The notes: a model not told the origin generated them from the sequence alone. A stretch of DNA of 64,000 nt from Defluviimonas sp. SAOS-178_SWC (GCF_039830135.1 NZ_CP156080.1:62001-126000), one strand, 5' to 3'. Shown: positions 23,793 through 32,532, counted from the stretch's first letter. A program made the numbers and translations.

Positions 23793-24545
23793 ATGCGCGT
23801 ATTGCTGATCAACCCCAACACCTCCGAGGGCCTGACCGACCGGCTGGCCGCGGCCGCGCGCGGCGCGGCGGCGGCGGGCACGACCGTCGACTGCGCCACG
23901 GCGCCGCGCGGCGTTCCCTACATCTCCACCCGCTCCGAGGCGCTGGTCGGCGGTCTCTGCGCGCTGGAGATCCTGGCGGAACGGCACCAGGACTACGACG
24001 CCGCCATCGTCGCCGCCTTCGGCGATCCCGGGCTGGGTGCGGCGCGCGAATTGTTCGACATTCCGATCGTCGGCATGTCGGAGGCGGGAATGCTGACCGC
24101 CTGCATGCTGGGCGGCCGCTTCGCCATCGTCACCTTCGCCCAGGCGCTTGGCCCCTGGTACCGCGAATGCGTCGCCTGGCACAGGCTGGAAAGCCGCTGC
24201 GCCGGCATCCGCATGCTCGACAGCACGTTCCGTTCCATCACCGAGGTGCAGGAGGAGAAGGAGTCGCTGCTCGTCGATCTCGCCAACCGTGCGGTCGCGG
24301 AGGACGAGGCCGATGTCGTGGTCCTGGCCGGCGCGCCGCTGGCCGGGCTGGCGGCGAAGGTCCGCGACCGCATCCCGGTGCCGGTCGTCGACTGTGCCGC
24401 GGCGGCGGTGAAACAGGCCGAAGCGCTGATCGCCCTGAACCCGCGCAGCGCCGAGGCCGGAAGCTTCCGCCGCCCCGGCGCGAAGGAGTCGATCGGAATC
24501 CACCCCGCGCTTGCCGCCCGCATCGCCCACCGGCCTTGGTCCTGA
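23793..24545 (+). CDS. Asp/Glu/hydantoin racemase family protein (HyuE-like)
   Basis: A 250-residue racemase-fold protein starting RVLLINPNTSEGLTDRLAAA, the hydantoin-racemase N-terminus. The second catalytic cysteine is present (VPVVDCAAAAVKQAE, Cys201). Where hydantoin racemases carry their first cysteine before the F-x-DPGL motif, this protein reads AAFGDPGLGAARELF, with Ala at 75. VGMSEAGMLTACMLGGRFAI is otherwise typical. Position between a TRAP transporter and amidase/hydantoinase genes supports a hydantoin or related substrate; racemase activity itself is uncertain. Confidence 0.8.
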   Translation: MRVLLINPNTSEGLTDRLAAAARGAAAAGTTVDCATAPRGVPYISTRSEALVGGLCALEILAERHQDYDAAIVAAFGDPGLGAARELFDIPIVGMSEAGMLTACMLGGRFAIVTFAQALGPWYRECVAWHRLESRCAGIRMLDSTFRSITEVQEEKESLLVDLANRAVAEDEADVVVLAGAPLAGLAAKVRDRIPVPVVDCAAAAVKQAEALIALNPRSAEAGSFRRPGAKESIGIHPALAARIAHRPWS

Positions 24546-24569
24546 GCAACGCCGATTGAGAGGTATGGA

Positions 24570-25961
24570 ATGAACGAACACTGGCAGGCCGGTGTCGCGG
24601 CCCTTTCGCGGGCCTACCGCGACGGCACCACCGACCCGATCGAGGTCACGCGCTGTCTGACCGAGCGGATCGCGCGGATCGACCCGCAGCTGAACGCCTA
24701 TAACCGCCTCGATCCGGGGCTGGAGGCCGCGGCGGCGGACAGCGCCGAGCGGCTGCGGACCGGCCGCGCGCGGTCGCCGCTCGAAGGCGTGCCTCTTGCC
24801 GTCAAGGACAACCTTGCCGTCGCCGGCATGCCGGCGGCTTGGGGCAGCCGGGTCTTCGCGGATACGGTCTGTGAGGCGGACGAGTTGCCGATCGCACGGC
24901 TGCGCGCCGCCGGCGCCCTTTTCATCGGCAAGACCAACACGCCGGAATTCGCCGTCGAGGGGTTCACCGCCAGCGAGACCTTCGGCGTCACCGGCAACCC
25001 CTGGAACCCGGCGCTGACGCCCGGCGGTTCGTCCGGCGGCTCGGTCGCGGCGGTCGCGGCGGGCCTAGCGGCGGCGGGTCTCGGCACCGATGGTGGCGGC
25101 TCCACCCGCCGGCCGGCCGGCCATACCGGCCTTTACGGCCTGAAGCCAACCATCGGCGCGATCCCGCGGGCGGGCGGCCTGCCGCAGGTTCTTCTGGATT
25201 TCGAGGTGTTCGGCACGCTCACCCGTTCGGTCGAGGACCAGCGCCATCTCTTCGACGTGCTGGCCGGACCCGACCGCCGCGATCCGGTGTCGCGCTTCGC
25301 GCCGCGGATCAAGGCGGACGGGCGCAGACTGCGCATCCTCTATGTCGAAACGCTCGGCGACAATCCCTGCGCGGCGGCGATCCGGGCCTCGGTCGGCGCG
25401 GCGGCGCACAAGCTGGCCGACCTCGGGCATCATGTCGAGACGGGCGCGATGCCCTTCGACCTCGATGCGCTGAACGCCTTCTGGCCGAAGTTCGGGCAGG
25501 TCGGCCTTGCCTATATGAAGGCCACCAACCCGCGCATGACCAAGGCGGCCGCGAAATATCTCGGCATGGCCGAGGACGGCGCCAAGGTGCCGGCGGCCGA
25601 GCTTTTCGCCGCCATCGAAGAGGTCAGGAAGCTGCGCGCGGCGGCCTCGGCCTTCTTCGGGACCTGGGACATCATCATGACGCCCTCGGCGGCGGCGCAG
25701 CCCTGGCCCGCCGATCAGGGCTTCCCGCCCGAGATCGACGGGATTCCGGTCGGTCCGCGCGGGCATGCGATCTATACCGGCTGGGTGAATGCGGCCGGGC
25801 TTCCGGGCCTCAACGTGCCGGCGGAGCCCGACGCGACCGGCATGCCGGTCGGGTTCCAGCTGGTCGGCGATCTCTTCGCCGAAGAGACCCTTCTGGATCT
25901 CGCCGCCGAGTTCGAGGCGGCGGGGCCGGGCTGGTCCTTCCCGGACCTGGCCAGGGCCTGA
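24570..25961 (+). CDS. Amidase-signature family amidase
   Basis: A 463-residue serine amidase. The Ser-cisSer-Lys triad is readable: Lys in LEGVPLAVKDNLAVAGMPA, cis-Ser in NPALTPGGSSGGSVAAVAAG and the nucleophile Ser in GTDGGGSTRRPAGHTGLYG. The C-terminus (GWVNAAGLPGLNVPAEPD, PVGFQLVGDLFAEETLLDL) is typical of AtzE/GatA-like amidases. In this operon it could hydrolyse the N-carbamoyl or amide product made by the next gene's hydantoinase, in place of a classical N-carbamoylase. Substrate is inferred. Confidence 0.88.
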   Translation: MNEHWQAGVAALSRAYRDGTTDPIEVTRCLTERIARIDPQLNAYNRLDPGLEAAAADSAERLRTGRARSPLEGVPLAVKDNLAVAGMPAAWGSRVFADTVCEADELPIARLRAAGALFIGKTNTPEFAVEGFTASETFGVTGNPWNPALTPGGSSGGSVAAVAAGLAAAGLGTDGGGSTRRPAGHTGLYGLKPTIGAIPRAGGLPQVLLDFEVFGTLTRSVEDQRHLFDVLAGPDRRDPVSRFAPRIKADGRRLRILYVETLGDNPCAAAIRASVGAAAHKLADLGHHVETGAMPFDLDALNAFWPKFGQVGLAYMKATNPRMTKAAAKYLGMAEDGAKVPAAELFAAIEEVRKLRAAASAFFGTWDIIMTPSAAAQPWPADQGFPPEIDGIPVGPRGHAIYTGWVNAAGLPGLNVPAEPDATGMPVGFQLVGDLFAEETLLDLAAEFEAAGPGWSFPDLARA

Positions 25962-26027
25962 GCAAAACCACCCCGCGCGTTCCGCCGCAGGCGCGGAACG
26001 CGCCGGACACTGACATGGAGGACGACT

Positions 26028-27446
26028 GTGACCAACGCCTATGACCTTGCCATTCGCGGCGGCACCATCGTGACGGCGGCGGACCGCTTCAAGGCCGATA
26101 TCGGCGTGCGCGGCGGCCTCGTCGTTGAGATCGCCGAACGCATCGAGGGCGCCGCCGAGGAAATCGACGCGACCGGCCTTCTGGTCATGCCGGGCGGCAT
26201 CGACGCCCATGTGCATTTCGAACAGCCGACCGGCGACGGCACCGTGATGGCCGACGATTTCGCCTCGGGCACGCGGTCGGCGGCGGCCGGCGGCACCACG
26301 ACGGTCCTGCCCTTCGCGCTGCAGGAAAAGGGCAAGTCGCTGCGCCAGAGCGTGATGGAGTATCACAAGAAGGCCGACGGCAACTGCTATGTCGACGTCT
26401 CCTTCCACCTCATCGTCACCGACCCGACGCCGCAGGTCCTCGGTCAGGAACTGCCGGCGCTGATCCAGGACGGCTACACCTCGTTCAAGGTCTTCATGAC
26501 CTACGAGGATCTGATGCTGACCGACAGCGAACTTCTGGACGTGTTCGAGGTCGCCCGGCGCGAACGCGCGCTGGTCATGGTCCATGCCGAAGGCCATGAC
26601 GCGATCAAGCATGTCGCCCGCCGGCTGGAGGAATCCGGCAAGACCGCGCCCTATTACCACGCCGTCGCCCATTCGATGGTGGCCGAGCGTGAGGCCACGC
26701 ACCGCGCCATCAGCCACGCCCAGATCACCGACCTGCCGATCGTGATCGTCCATGTCTCGGGCCGCGAACCGATGGAGCAGATCCAGTGGGCGCGGAAGAA
26801 GAACCTCAAGGTCTTCGCCGAGACCTGCCCGCAATACATCGCGCTGACTGCCGATGACCTGAAGGGTCTGAACATGGACTTCGAGGGCGCCAAGTACGTC
26901 TGCTCGCCGCCGCCGCGCGACGCCGCGAACCAGGAGGCGATCTGGGAAGGGCTCCGGGACGGCACCTTCGACATCTTCTCGTCCGACCACGCGCCGTTCC
27001 GGTTTGACGGTCCGAACGACACCGGCAAGAACAACCCCAGGGCGCGGACCTCGTTCAAATGGGTTCCGAACGGCATTCCGGGCGTCGAGACGCGCCTTCC
27101 GATCCTGTTCTCGGAAGGTGTCAGCAAGGGCCGGATCAGCGCCGAACGCTTCGTTCAGCTGACCGCCACCAATCCGGCACGGCTTTACGGGCTTTATCCC
27201 CGCAAGGGCTCCATCACCGTCGGGGGCGACGCGGACATCACGCTCTGGGACCCCGAGAAGGAAGTCACGATCAGCCAGCAGATCCTGCACCACGGCCCCG
27301 ACTACACGCCCTATGAAGGGATGCAGGTGAAGGGCTGGCCGGTGAAGACCATCCTGCGGGGCCGAATCATCGCCGAGGACGGCGAAGTGGTCGGCGCGAA
27401 GGGCGATGGCGCCTATTGCGCCCGCGACGTGTCCGGCCTGATCTGA
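26028..27446 (+). CDS. Dihydropyrimidinase / D-hydantoinase
   Basis: A 472-residue zinc amidohydrolase that opens hydantoin or dihydropyrimidine rings to N-carbamoyl amino acids. Visible metal ligands are HxH in GGIDAHVHFEQPTGDG, the carboxylated Lys in GYTSFKVFMTYEDLML, His in VMVHAEGHDA and VHVSGREP, and Asp in IFSSDHAPFRFDG. Translation begins at GTG (26028) behind GGAGGACGA. It ends the TRAP-racemase-amidase unit, before a strong terminator. Hydantoinase and dihydropyrimidinase cannot be separated from sequence alone. Confidence 0.92.
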   Translation: MTNAYDLAIRGGTIVTAADRFKADIGVRGGLVVEIAERIEGAAEEIDATGLLVMPGGIDAHVHFEQPTGDGTVMADDFASGTRSAAAGGTTTVLPFALQEKGKSLRQSVMEYHKKADGNCYVDVSFHLIVTDPTPQVLGQELPALIQDGYTSFKVFMTYEDLMLTDSELLDVFEVARRERALVMVHAEGHDAIKHVARRLEESGKTAPYYHAVAHSMVAEREATHRAISHAQITDLPIVIVHVSGREPMEQIQWARKKNLKVFAETCPQYIALTADDLKGLNMDFEGAKYVCSPPPRDAANQEAIWEGLRDGTFDIFSSDHAPFRFDGPNDTGKNNPRARTSFKWVPNGIPGVETRLPILFSEGVSKGRISAERFVQLTATNPARLYGLYPRKGSITVGGDADITLWDPEKEVTISQQILHHGPDYTPYEGMQVKGWPVKTILRGRIIAEDGEVVGAKGDGAYCARDVSGLI

Positions 27447-27487
27447 CGCACTTTCCCCGATCTCCTTGAAAACAGGGGGATTCTGTC

Positions 27488-27526
27488 ACTTCCGAAGGTT
27501 CGCCTTCGGAAGTTGATTTTTTATTA
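27488..27526 (+). terminator. Rho-independent terminator after the hydantoinase gene
   Basis: An 11-bp perfect stem (27488-27498 with 27503-27513) around the stable loop TTCG is followed by TGATTTTTTATT. It ends the 20863-27446 operon, so the aminotransferase gene downstream needs its own promoter in the AT-rich 27527-27580. Confidence 0.92.
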
Positions 27527-27580
27527 ATTCATATCTAACCTACTCAATACTAATGTTATTACCTTGCTTTGGAGACTCCT

Positions 27581-28774
27581 ATGCACAAACCGGGACGGCA
27601 CTTCCTTCAGATCCCTGGCCCGACCAATGTTCCCGACGATGTGCTGCGGGCCATCGACCATCCGACGATGGACCATCGCAGCCCCGAATTCGGCGACCTC
27701 GGGCTCAGGGCGCTTTCGGGGATGAAATGGGTCTTCAAGACCGCGGCCGACGTGGTGATCTATCCGGCCTCGGGCACCGGCGCCTGGGAGGCGGCGCTGG
27801 TCAACACGCTGTCGGCGGGCGACCGCGTCCTCATGTGCGAGACCGGGCATTTCGCCTGGCTCTGGCACCGGCTGGCGACGCGCCTTGGGCTGGAGCCCGA
27901 GATCATTCCGACCGATTGGCGGACCGGCGCCGACATCGCCGCCATTGCCGAGCGTCTGCGCCAGGACGACGGCCACAGCATCAAGGCCGTCTGCGTCGTC
28001 CATAACGAGACCTCGACCGGCTGCACCTCGGACATTGCCGGCGTGCGCGCGGCGATCGACTCGGTTGGCCATCCGGCGCTTCTGATGGTCGATACGATTT
28101 CGTCCCTCGGGTCGATCGATTACCGCCACGACGAATGGGGTGTCGACGTCACGATCGGCGGCTCGCAGAAGGGTCTGATGCTGCCGCCTGGCCTGTCATT
28201 CAACGCGGTCAGCGCCAAGGCGCGGGCGGCGTCCGATCAGGCGGCGCTGCCGCGCTCCTTCTGGTCGTGGGACGAGATGTTCGCCGCGAACCGCACCGGC
28301 TATTTTCCCTATACGCCCTCGACCAACCTGCTCTATGGACTGGTCGTGGCCATCGAGCGGATGCAGAAGGAAGGGCTCGACGCGATCTTCGCGCGCCACC
28401 AGCGCCACGCCGAGGCGACGCGCCGCGCGGTGAACGCCTGGGGGCTCGAGGTGCTGTGCCGCACGCCCGAGCATTACTCCGGCGCGCTGACCGCCGTGAT
28501 GATGCCCGAGGGGCACTCCGCCGACGCCTTCCGCAAGGTCGTGCACGAGCGGCTGAACATGTCGCTTGGCAACGGTCTTGGCCGCCTGGCCAACCGCGTC
28601 TTCCGCATCGGCCATCTCGGCGACTTCAACGACCTGATGCTGGCGGGAACGCTGTCGGGCGTCGAGATGGGGCTGAAGATCGCCGGTGTGCCGCATGCGC
28701 GCGGCGGCGTGGGCGCGGCGCTGGACTACCTGTCCGGAGAGATCAGCGCCACGGCCGCGAAAGCGGCCGCCTGA
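27581..28774 (+). CDS. Class V aminotransferase, serine-glyoxylate type
   Basis: A 397-residue PLP enzyme. The N-terminus GRHFLQIPGPTNVPDDVLRA and PTMDHRSPEFGDLGLRALSG are typical of serine- or alanine-glyoxylate aminotransferases; VIYPASGTGAWEAALVNTLS binds PLP phosphate and the Schiff-base Lys is in GGSQKGLMLPPGLSFNAVS. NLLYGLVVAIERMQKEGLD and LGRLANRVFRIGHLGDFND close the fold. Start at ATG 27581 follows GGAG. It could serve glyoxylate/serine metabolism or act on an amino acid freed by the neighbouring hydantoinase-amidase; ureidoglycine-glyoxylate aminotransferase is a related alternative. Confidence 0.88.
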   Translation: MHKPGRHFLQIPGPTNVPDDVLRAIDHPTMDHRSPEFGDLGLRALSGMKWVFKTAADVVIYPASGTGAWEAALVNTLSAGDRVLMCETGHFAWLWHRLATRLGLEPEIIPTDWRTGADIAAIAERLRQDDGHSIKAVCVVHNETSTGCTSDIAGVRAAIDSVGHPALLMVDTISSLGSIDYRHDEWGVDVTIGGSQKGLMLPPGLSFNAVSAKARAASDQAALPRSFWSWDEMFAANRTGYFPYTPSTNLLYGLVVAIERMQKEGLDAIFARHQRHAEATRRAVNAWGLEVLCRTPEHYSGALTAVMMPEGHSADAFRKVVHERLNMSLGNGLGRLANRVFRIGHLGDFNDLMLAGTLSGVEMGLKIAGVPHARGGVGAALDYLSGEISATAAKAAA

Positions 28775-28788
28775 GCGCGGGAATGACT

Positions 28789-28822
28789 GCAGCCCGGCCG
28801 GCGCCTCAGCCGGCCGGGCTGC
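28789..28822. terminator. 14-bp hairpin between convergent aminotransferase and gntR
   Basis: Arms at 28789-28802 and 28809-28822 are perfect complements with the loop GCCTCA, which contains the stop codon of the minus-strand GntR gene. There is no U-tract on either strand. A bidirectional blocking hairpin is likely but unproven. Confidence 0.5.
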
Positions 28823-29549
28823 GCAGCGCCGCGGCGCGGGTCTCTTCCCACTCGCGCAGCACGCGGCAGGTCTCCTCGCCCGAGCGGATCATGTGGCCGT
28901 ACCAGATGTCATGCGCCGCCTTCGCGTCGCGCCGGCGCAGCGCCTCTATCACGTCTTCGTGGTCCTGGATCGCTTCCATCCGGTGGGCGCCCGATTCGAC
29001 CGAGATGAAGCGCGCCTGTTCGCCGCGCAGGGCCAGTTGCGCCCGCGTCTGGATCAGGATCTGGTTGCCGGAACAGGCGACGATCAGGTCGTGAATCTGG
29101 CGGTTCAGCGCGAAATACGGCTTCTTTTCCCCGCGTTCATGATGGCCGCGCATCCGTTCGTGCAGCCCTTCGAGTTCGCCGAGCTGCTTTTCGGTCATGT
29201 TGCGCGCCGCCAGTTCGGCGGCCAGCCCCTCCAGCCGGGCGAGGACCTCGAAAAGGTCGCGCGTCCCCGCGACTGAGATCGGCGCGACCCGTGCACCGCG
29301 GTTCGGCATCAACTCGATCAGGTTTTCGGCCGCCAGCACCTTCAGCGCCTCACGCAGCGGGGTGAGGGACACGTTCAGTTCCGCCGCCAGGTCGTTCACC
29401 GGCACCTTGTCACCCGCCGCTAGCGTGCCCGACACGATCATGTCGCGCAACTCGGCCGCGACCTGTTCGTGCAGCGGCAGACGGCTGATGATCAGCTTGC
29501 CACGGCTGGTCAAGCGGCGGCCACGATGCGTCCTGATACTGTCGTCCAT
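28806..29549 (-). CDS. GntR-family regulator (FCD) divergent from the FAH-type hydratase
   Basis: A 247-residue FCD regulator. Helix-turn-helix: PLHEQVAAELRDMIVSGTLA and LAAELNVSLTPLREALKVLA; ligand domain from about residue 100 with candidate metal ligands in NRQIHDLIVACSGN and IQDHEDVIEALRR. It is a close relative of the regulator at 19936 in layout. The ATG at 29549 is taken; an in-frame ATG at 29582 is possible and neither has a strong ribosome site. Its likely target is the divergent hydratase gene. Confidence 0.85.
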   Translation of the reverse strand: MDDSIRTHRGRRLTSRGKLIISRLPLHEQVAAELRDMIVSGTLAAGDKVPVNDLAAELNVSLTPLREALKVLAAENLIELMPNRGARVAPISVAGTRDLFEVLARLEGLAAELAARNMTEKQLGELEGLHERMRGHHERGEKKPYFALNRQIHDLIVACSGNQILIQTRAQLALRGEQARFISVESGAHRMEAIQDHEDVIEALRRRDAKAAHDIWYGHMIRSGEETCRVLREWEETRAAALRSPAG

Positions 29550-29646
29550 CTCTGCAATCCCGGGATGCACCGCCCATTGCATCGCGGCGGTTCGGTCAAT
29601 CGGAAGTAAGGATAAGAGTTATTTGTTGGATTTCAATGGTTTTGAC

Positions 29647-29659
29647 TTTATAGTATAAA
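29647..29659. promoter_or_regulatory. AT-rich palindrome in the gntR / hydratase divergent gap
   Basis: TTTATA-G-TATAAA is a perfect 6+1+6 palindrome 37 bases before the hydratase start, flanked further out by TTTGA and TCAAA (29641-29645 and 29663-29667). It may be the operator of the divergent GntR regulator and overlaps a plausible -10 element. Confidence 0.4.
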
Positions 29660-29695
29660 TTATCAAATACCTGCAACCCCTTACAGCGAGAGACG

Positions 29696-30463
29696 ATGAC
29701 GGAACACGACCCAACTGCCCTTGCGCGGACCATCGCGCAAGGGCTGCGCGACGCGTATCACGGCGGCCCCAAATTCGACATCGGCATCGAGGCCGGCGGC
29801 GCAATCGACGCGGCCACGGCCTATGCGGTGCAGCGCCTGCTGGACGAGGATTTCGGGCCGGCCGGCGCCTTCAAGGTGGCCTGCAAGCCGGGCCAGCCGG
29901 TGATCATGGCGCCGATCTACGCCGACCGGATCTTCGACTCCGGCGCCGTGGTTCCGGCCGACGGCGATGCCGAGATCGGCATCGAGCTGGAGGTCGGCTT
30001 CCGCTTCCTGGCGCCGCCGCCGGACCCGTCCGACCCGGCCTTCAGCGACCGGCTGCGCGAGGCGGTCTCCGTCGTCGCCGCGATCGAGATCGTGCAGACG
30101 CGCCTGACCGACACCGAAAGCGCCTCGCCCATGCTGCGGCTGGCCGACAATCAGCTGAACGGCGGGCTGGTGATCGGTGACGAGCTGCGCGACTGGCAGG
30201 GGCTCGACCTCGGGACGGTCGGGGCGCGGCTGAGTTTCGGCGACGAGGTCTTTCTTGATGGCCAAGCGCCCGTTCCCGGCGGTGACGCGTTCAGGAACCT
30301 CGAGGCGCTGGTGCGGCTGGTCGGCAATCACTGCGGCGGGCTGCGGCCCGGGCATGTGGTCATCACCGGATCGTTGAACGGGCTTCCCTATATCCGCCGG
30401 GGCCGCAAGGTCAGCGGCCGGATCGACGGAATCGGCGCGGTTTCGGCCGACTTCCCGGCCTGA
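29696..30463 (+). CDS. 2-keto-4-pentenoate hydratase / FAH-like family protein
   Basis: A 255-residue protein of the 2-keto-4-pentenoate hydratase branch of the fumarylacetoacetase fold, which handles small keto acids with a divalent metal. The metal Glu region GDAEIGIELEVGFRFLAPP, the AAIEIVQTRL segment and ADNQLNGGLVIGDELRDW are typical; the C-terminus has GHVVITGSLNGLPYIRRG. It is a single-gene unit regulated from the divergent GntR gene. The true substrate is unknown. Confidence 0.85.
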   Translation: MTEHDPTALARTIAQGLRDAYHGGPKFDIGIEAGGAIDAATAYAVQRLLDEDFGPAGAFKVACKPGQPVIMAPIYADRIFDSGAVVPADGDAEIGIELEVGFRFLAPPPDPSDPAFSDRLREAVSVVAAIEIVQTRLTDTESASPMLRLADNQLNGGLVIGDELRDWQGLDLGTVGARLSFGDEVFLDGQAPVPGGDAFRNLEALVRLVGNHCGGLRPGHVVITGSLNGLPYIRRGRKVSGRIDGIGAVSADFPA

Positions 30464-30506
30464 GGGCGGCCCGGCGCGCGGCCGGTACGCCACCCCGAAA
30501 AGAGAT

Positions 30507-30542
30507 GGGCGGCCCGCTCTTGCAAGCGGGCCGCCCTTTTCC
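30507..30542. terminator. Terminator between convergent hydratase and TRAP system 2
   Basis: A 12-bp perfect stem (30507-30518 with 30525-30536, loop CTTGCA) is followed on the plus strand by TTTTCC. It separates the plus-strand hydratase from the end of the minus-strand TRAP operon. Confidence 0.85.
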
Positions 30543-30558
30543 TGTGGCCGGTTCTTCG

Positions 30559-31869
30559 TCAGTGACCGAGCATCGAGTTAGGTAGCCAGAGGACGATCTC
30601 GGGCACTGCGATGAGGAGAAGCGTGAACAGAACCATCAGGATTGCATAGGGGATCGCACCGTAGACGACGTCGCTGAAGGGGCCGCCGTCCTTGCGGACG
30701 CCCTGGACCACGTAAAGGTTCATCCCGACCGGCGGCGTGATCATGCCAAGTTCGCACATCAGCACGATGAAGATGCCGAACCAGATCGGGTCGATGCCGA
30801 CGGCGGTCACGATCGGCAGGGCCACCGGGATCGTCAGGACCTGCATCGACAGCACATCCATGAACATGCCGAGGAAGAGGTAGAAGACGATCAGCGCGAT
30901 CAGCAGGCCCGAGGGCGACAGGCCGAAGGACGACACCCATTCGGTCATGGTCTGGGCGATGCCCCCCAGCGCCAGCGTCACGTTCAGCATGAAGGCCGCG
31001 GTGATGATCAGCAGGATCATGCCCGTGGTCTTCGCCGTCTGCCGGAAGCAGTTGTCGAAGAACTCGAGGCTGACCTTGCCTTCGCGCCAGGCGAAGGCGA
31101 TGGCCGTGATCACGCCGAGGGCCGCGGATTCGGTCGGCGTCGCGATCCCGAGATAGATCGAGCCCATGACGACGGCGAAGATGATCGACGGCGGCACCAG
31201 ATGGACCAGCGCGCGGACCTTCACGTCGAGCGGGACCGAGGCGCCTTCGTCGCGCATGTTGTCGTTCTTCACGAAGAAGGACTCGACGGCGATATAGGCC
31301 ATGAAGACCAGCGTCAGCGCGATGCCCGGAACGATGCCGGCGATGAATAGCCGGCCGATCGATTCATTGGCCAGCGAGCCGTAGATCAGCAGGTTGACGC
31401 TCGGCGGGATCAGGATGCCGAGCGTGCCGCCGGCGGCGAGTGAGCCAAGCGCCTGGCGCGGGTTGTAGCCATGCGCCTTCAGCGCCGGCAGCGCCACCGT
31501 CCCGACCGTCGCCGCGGTAGCTACCGACGACCCCGAGGTGGCCGCGAACAGCGAACAGCAGCCGATGTTGGTGTGCAGCAACCCGCCCGGAAGCCGGCCG
31601 AGCCACAGGGCCAGCGTGCCGTACATCCGGTCGGCGATGCCGCTTCTCAGCAGCAGCTCGCCGAGCAGGATGAACAGCGGGATGGCGGTCAGGATGTTCT
31701 CGTTCTGAACGCCCCAGATGACCGGACCCATCGAGTTGAGCAGGGGCCATCCGTAGAGAAGCACGCCGCCGATGACCCCGAGGATCACCATGATGACGGC
31801 GATTGGGAAACTCATCAGCAGGAAGCCCATCATGCTGAAGAAACCCACGAAGACTGAGCCGACGCCCAT
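30559..31869 (-). CDS. TRAP transporter large permease DctM (system 2)
   Basis: A 436-residue large permease with about twelve hydrophobic segments. DctM marks are LLRSGIADRMYGTLALWLGR, SGSSVATAATVGTVALPALK, AAGGTLGILIPPSVNLLIYG and CELGMITPPVGMNLYVVQGV. It is the last gene of the minus-strand unit that starts with a racemase-family gene at 34384. Intact. Confidence 0.94.
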   Translation of the reverse strand: MGVGSVFVGFFSMMGFLLMSFPIAVIMVILGVIGGVLLYGWPLLNSMGPVIWGVQNENILTAIPLFILLGELLLRSGIADRMYGTLALWLGRLPGGLLHTNIGCCSLFAATSGSSVATAATVGTVALPALKAHGYNPRQALGSLAAGGTLGILIPPSVNLLIYGSLANESIGRLFIAGIVPGIALTLVFMAYIAVESFFVKNDNMRDEGASVPLDVKVRALVHLVPPSIIFAVVMGSIYLGIATPTESAALGVITAIAFAWREGKVSLEFFDNCFRQTAKTTGMILLIITAAFMLNVTLALGGIAQTMTEWVSSFGLSPSGLLIALIVFYLFLGMFMDVLSMQVLTIPVALPIVTAVGIDPIWFGIFIVLMCELGMITPPVGMNLYVVQGVRKDGGPFSDVVYGAIPYAILMVLFTLLLIAVPEIVLWLPNSMLGH

Positions 31870-31916
31870 AAAATTTCCTCCCTTTGGCCGGTGCCCTCCG
31901 GCACCGGCGGCAGTTG

Positions 31917-32471
31917 TCAGCGGCGCTCGAGATCGCTCATCTCCTCTTCCAGTTCCTCCATTGCCCCTTTCGGGTGGAAGAGCTTCGACACCTCGTCAAG
32001 GCGTCCGCCGAGGAACAGGAGCGTTCCGCGGCCCGCGAGGTAGATCGCGCAGAGCGCGAACAGGCACAGCGCGCCGTACCAGACCGCTTGCGGATAGATC
32101 AGCGGTGTGGCCCAGGGTGTCGGCGCCGTGCTTCCGTAGGAAAGGGTGTCGACGACGACGATCCGCCCGACATAGACCATGAAGAGACCCAGAATCGCGA
32201 GCGAGACGATGGAGAGCCAGTCCATCGTGGACTGGAGCCACTTCGGAAACCGGCCGTGAAGCACGTCGATGCGGATATGCGCGCGGTCGATCAGCGCGAC
32301 GACGAAGGCAAGGCTCGATCCGACGGCGAGCACGTAGCCGCCGAGTTCGTCCGCGCCCTCGAACGAGTGGTTGAAAAGCTTGCGCGACAGCGTCTCAAGC
32401 GACACGAAGGCCGAGAGCGCAACCAGTGCTATTCCGAACAGACGCGAGGCAAGCTTGGCAAAGCTTTCCAT
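31917..32471 (-). CDS. TRAP transporter small permease DctQ (system 2)
   Basis: A 184-residue DctQ-type protein with four hydrophobic segments (ASRLFGIALVALSAFVSLET; GGYVLAVGSSLAFVVALIDR). It carries longer loops than systems 1 and 3 (TAPTPWATPLIYPQAVWYG) and an acidic C-terminal tail (MEELEEEMSDLERR) that is probably cytoplasmic. The ATG at 32471 follows GGAGGG. Confidence 0.9.
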   Translation of the reverse strand: MESFAKLASRLFGIALVALSAFVSLETLSRKLFNHSFEGADELGGYVLAVGSSLAFVVALIDRAHIRIDVLHGRFPKWLQSTMDWLSIVSLAILGLFMVYVGRIVVVDTLSYGSTAPTPWATPLIYPQAVWYGALCLFALCAIYLAGRGTLLFLGGRLDEVSKLFHPKGAMEELEEEMSDLERR

Positions 32472-32513
32472 GGTCAGCCCTCCCTGCGATGTCGACGAAC
32501 GGGTTGCGGAGGA

Positions 32514-32532
32514 CGGGGCCGCTGGGGCCCCG
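32514..32532 (-). other. Intercistronic hairpin between dctP and dctQ (system 2)
   Basis: A 7-bp GC stem (32514-32520 with 32526-32532) lies in the 77-base gap after the binding-protein gene, like the longer hairpin at 21886 in system 1. No U-tract. A role in stabilising the binding-protein message is inferred. Confidence 0.35.
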
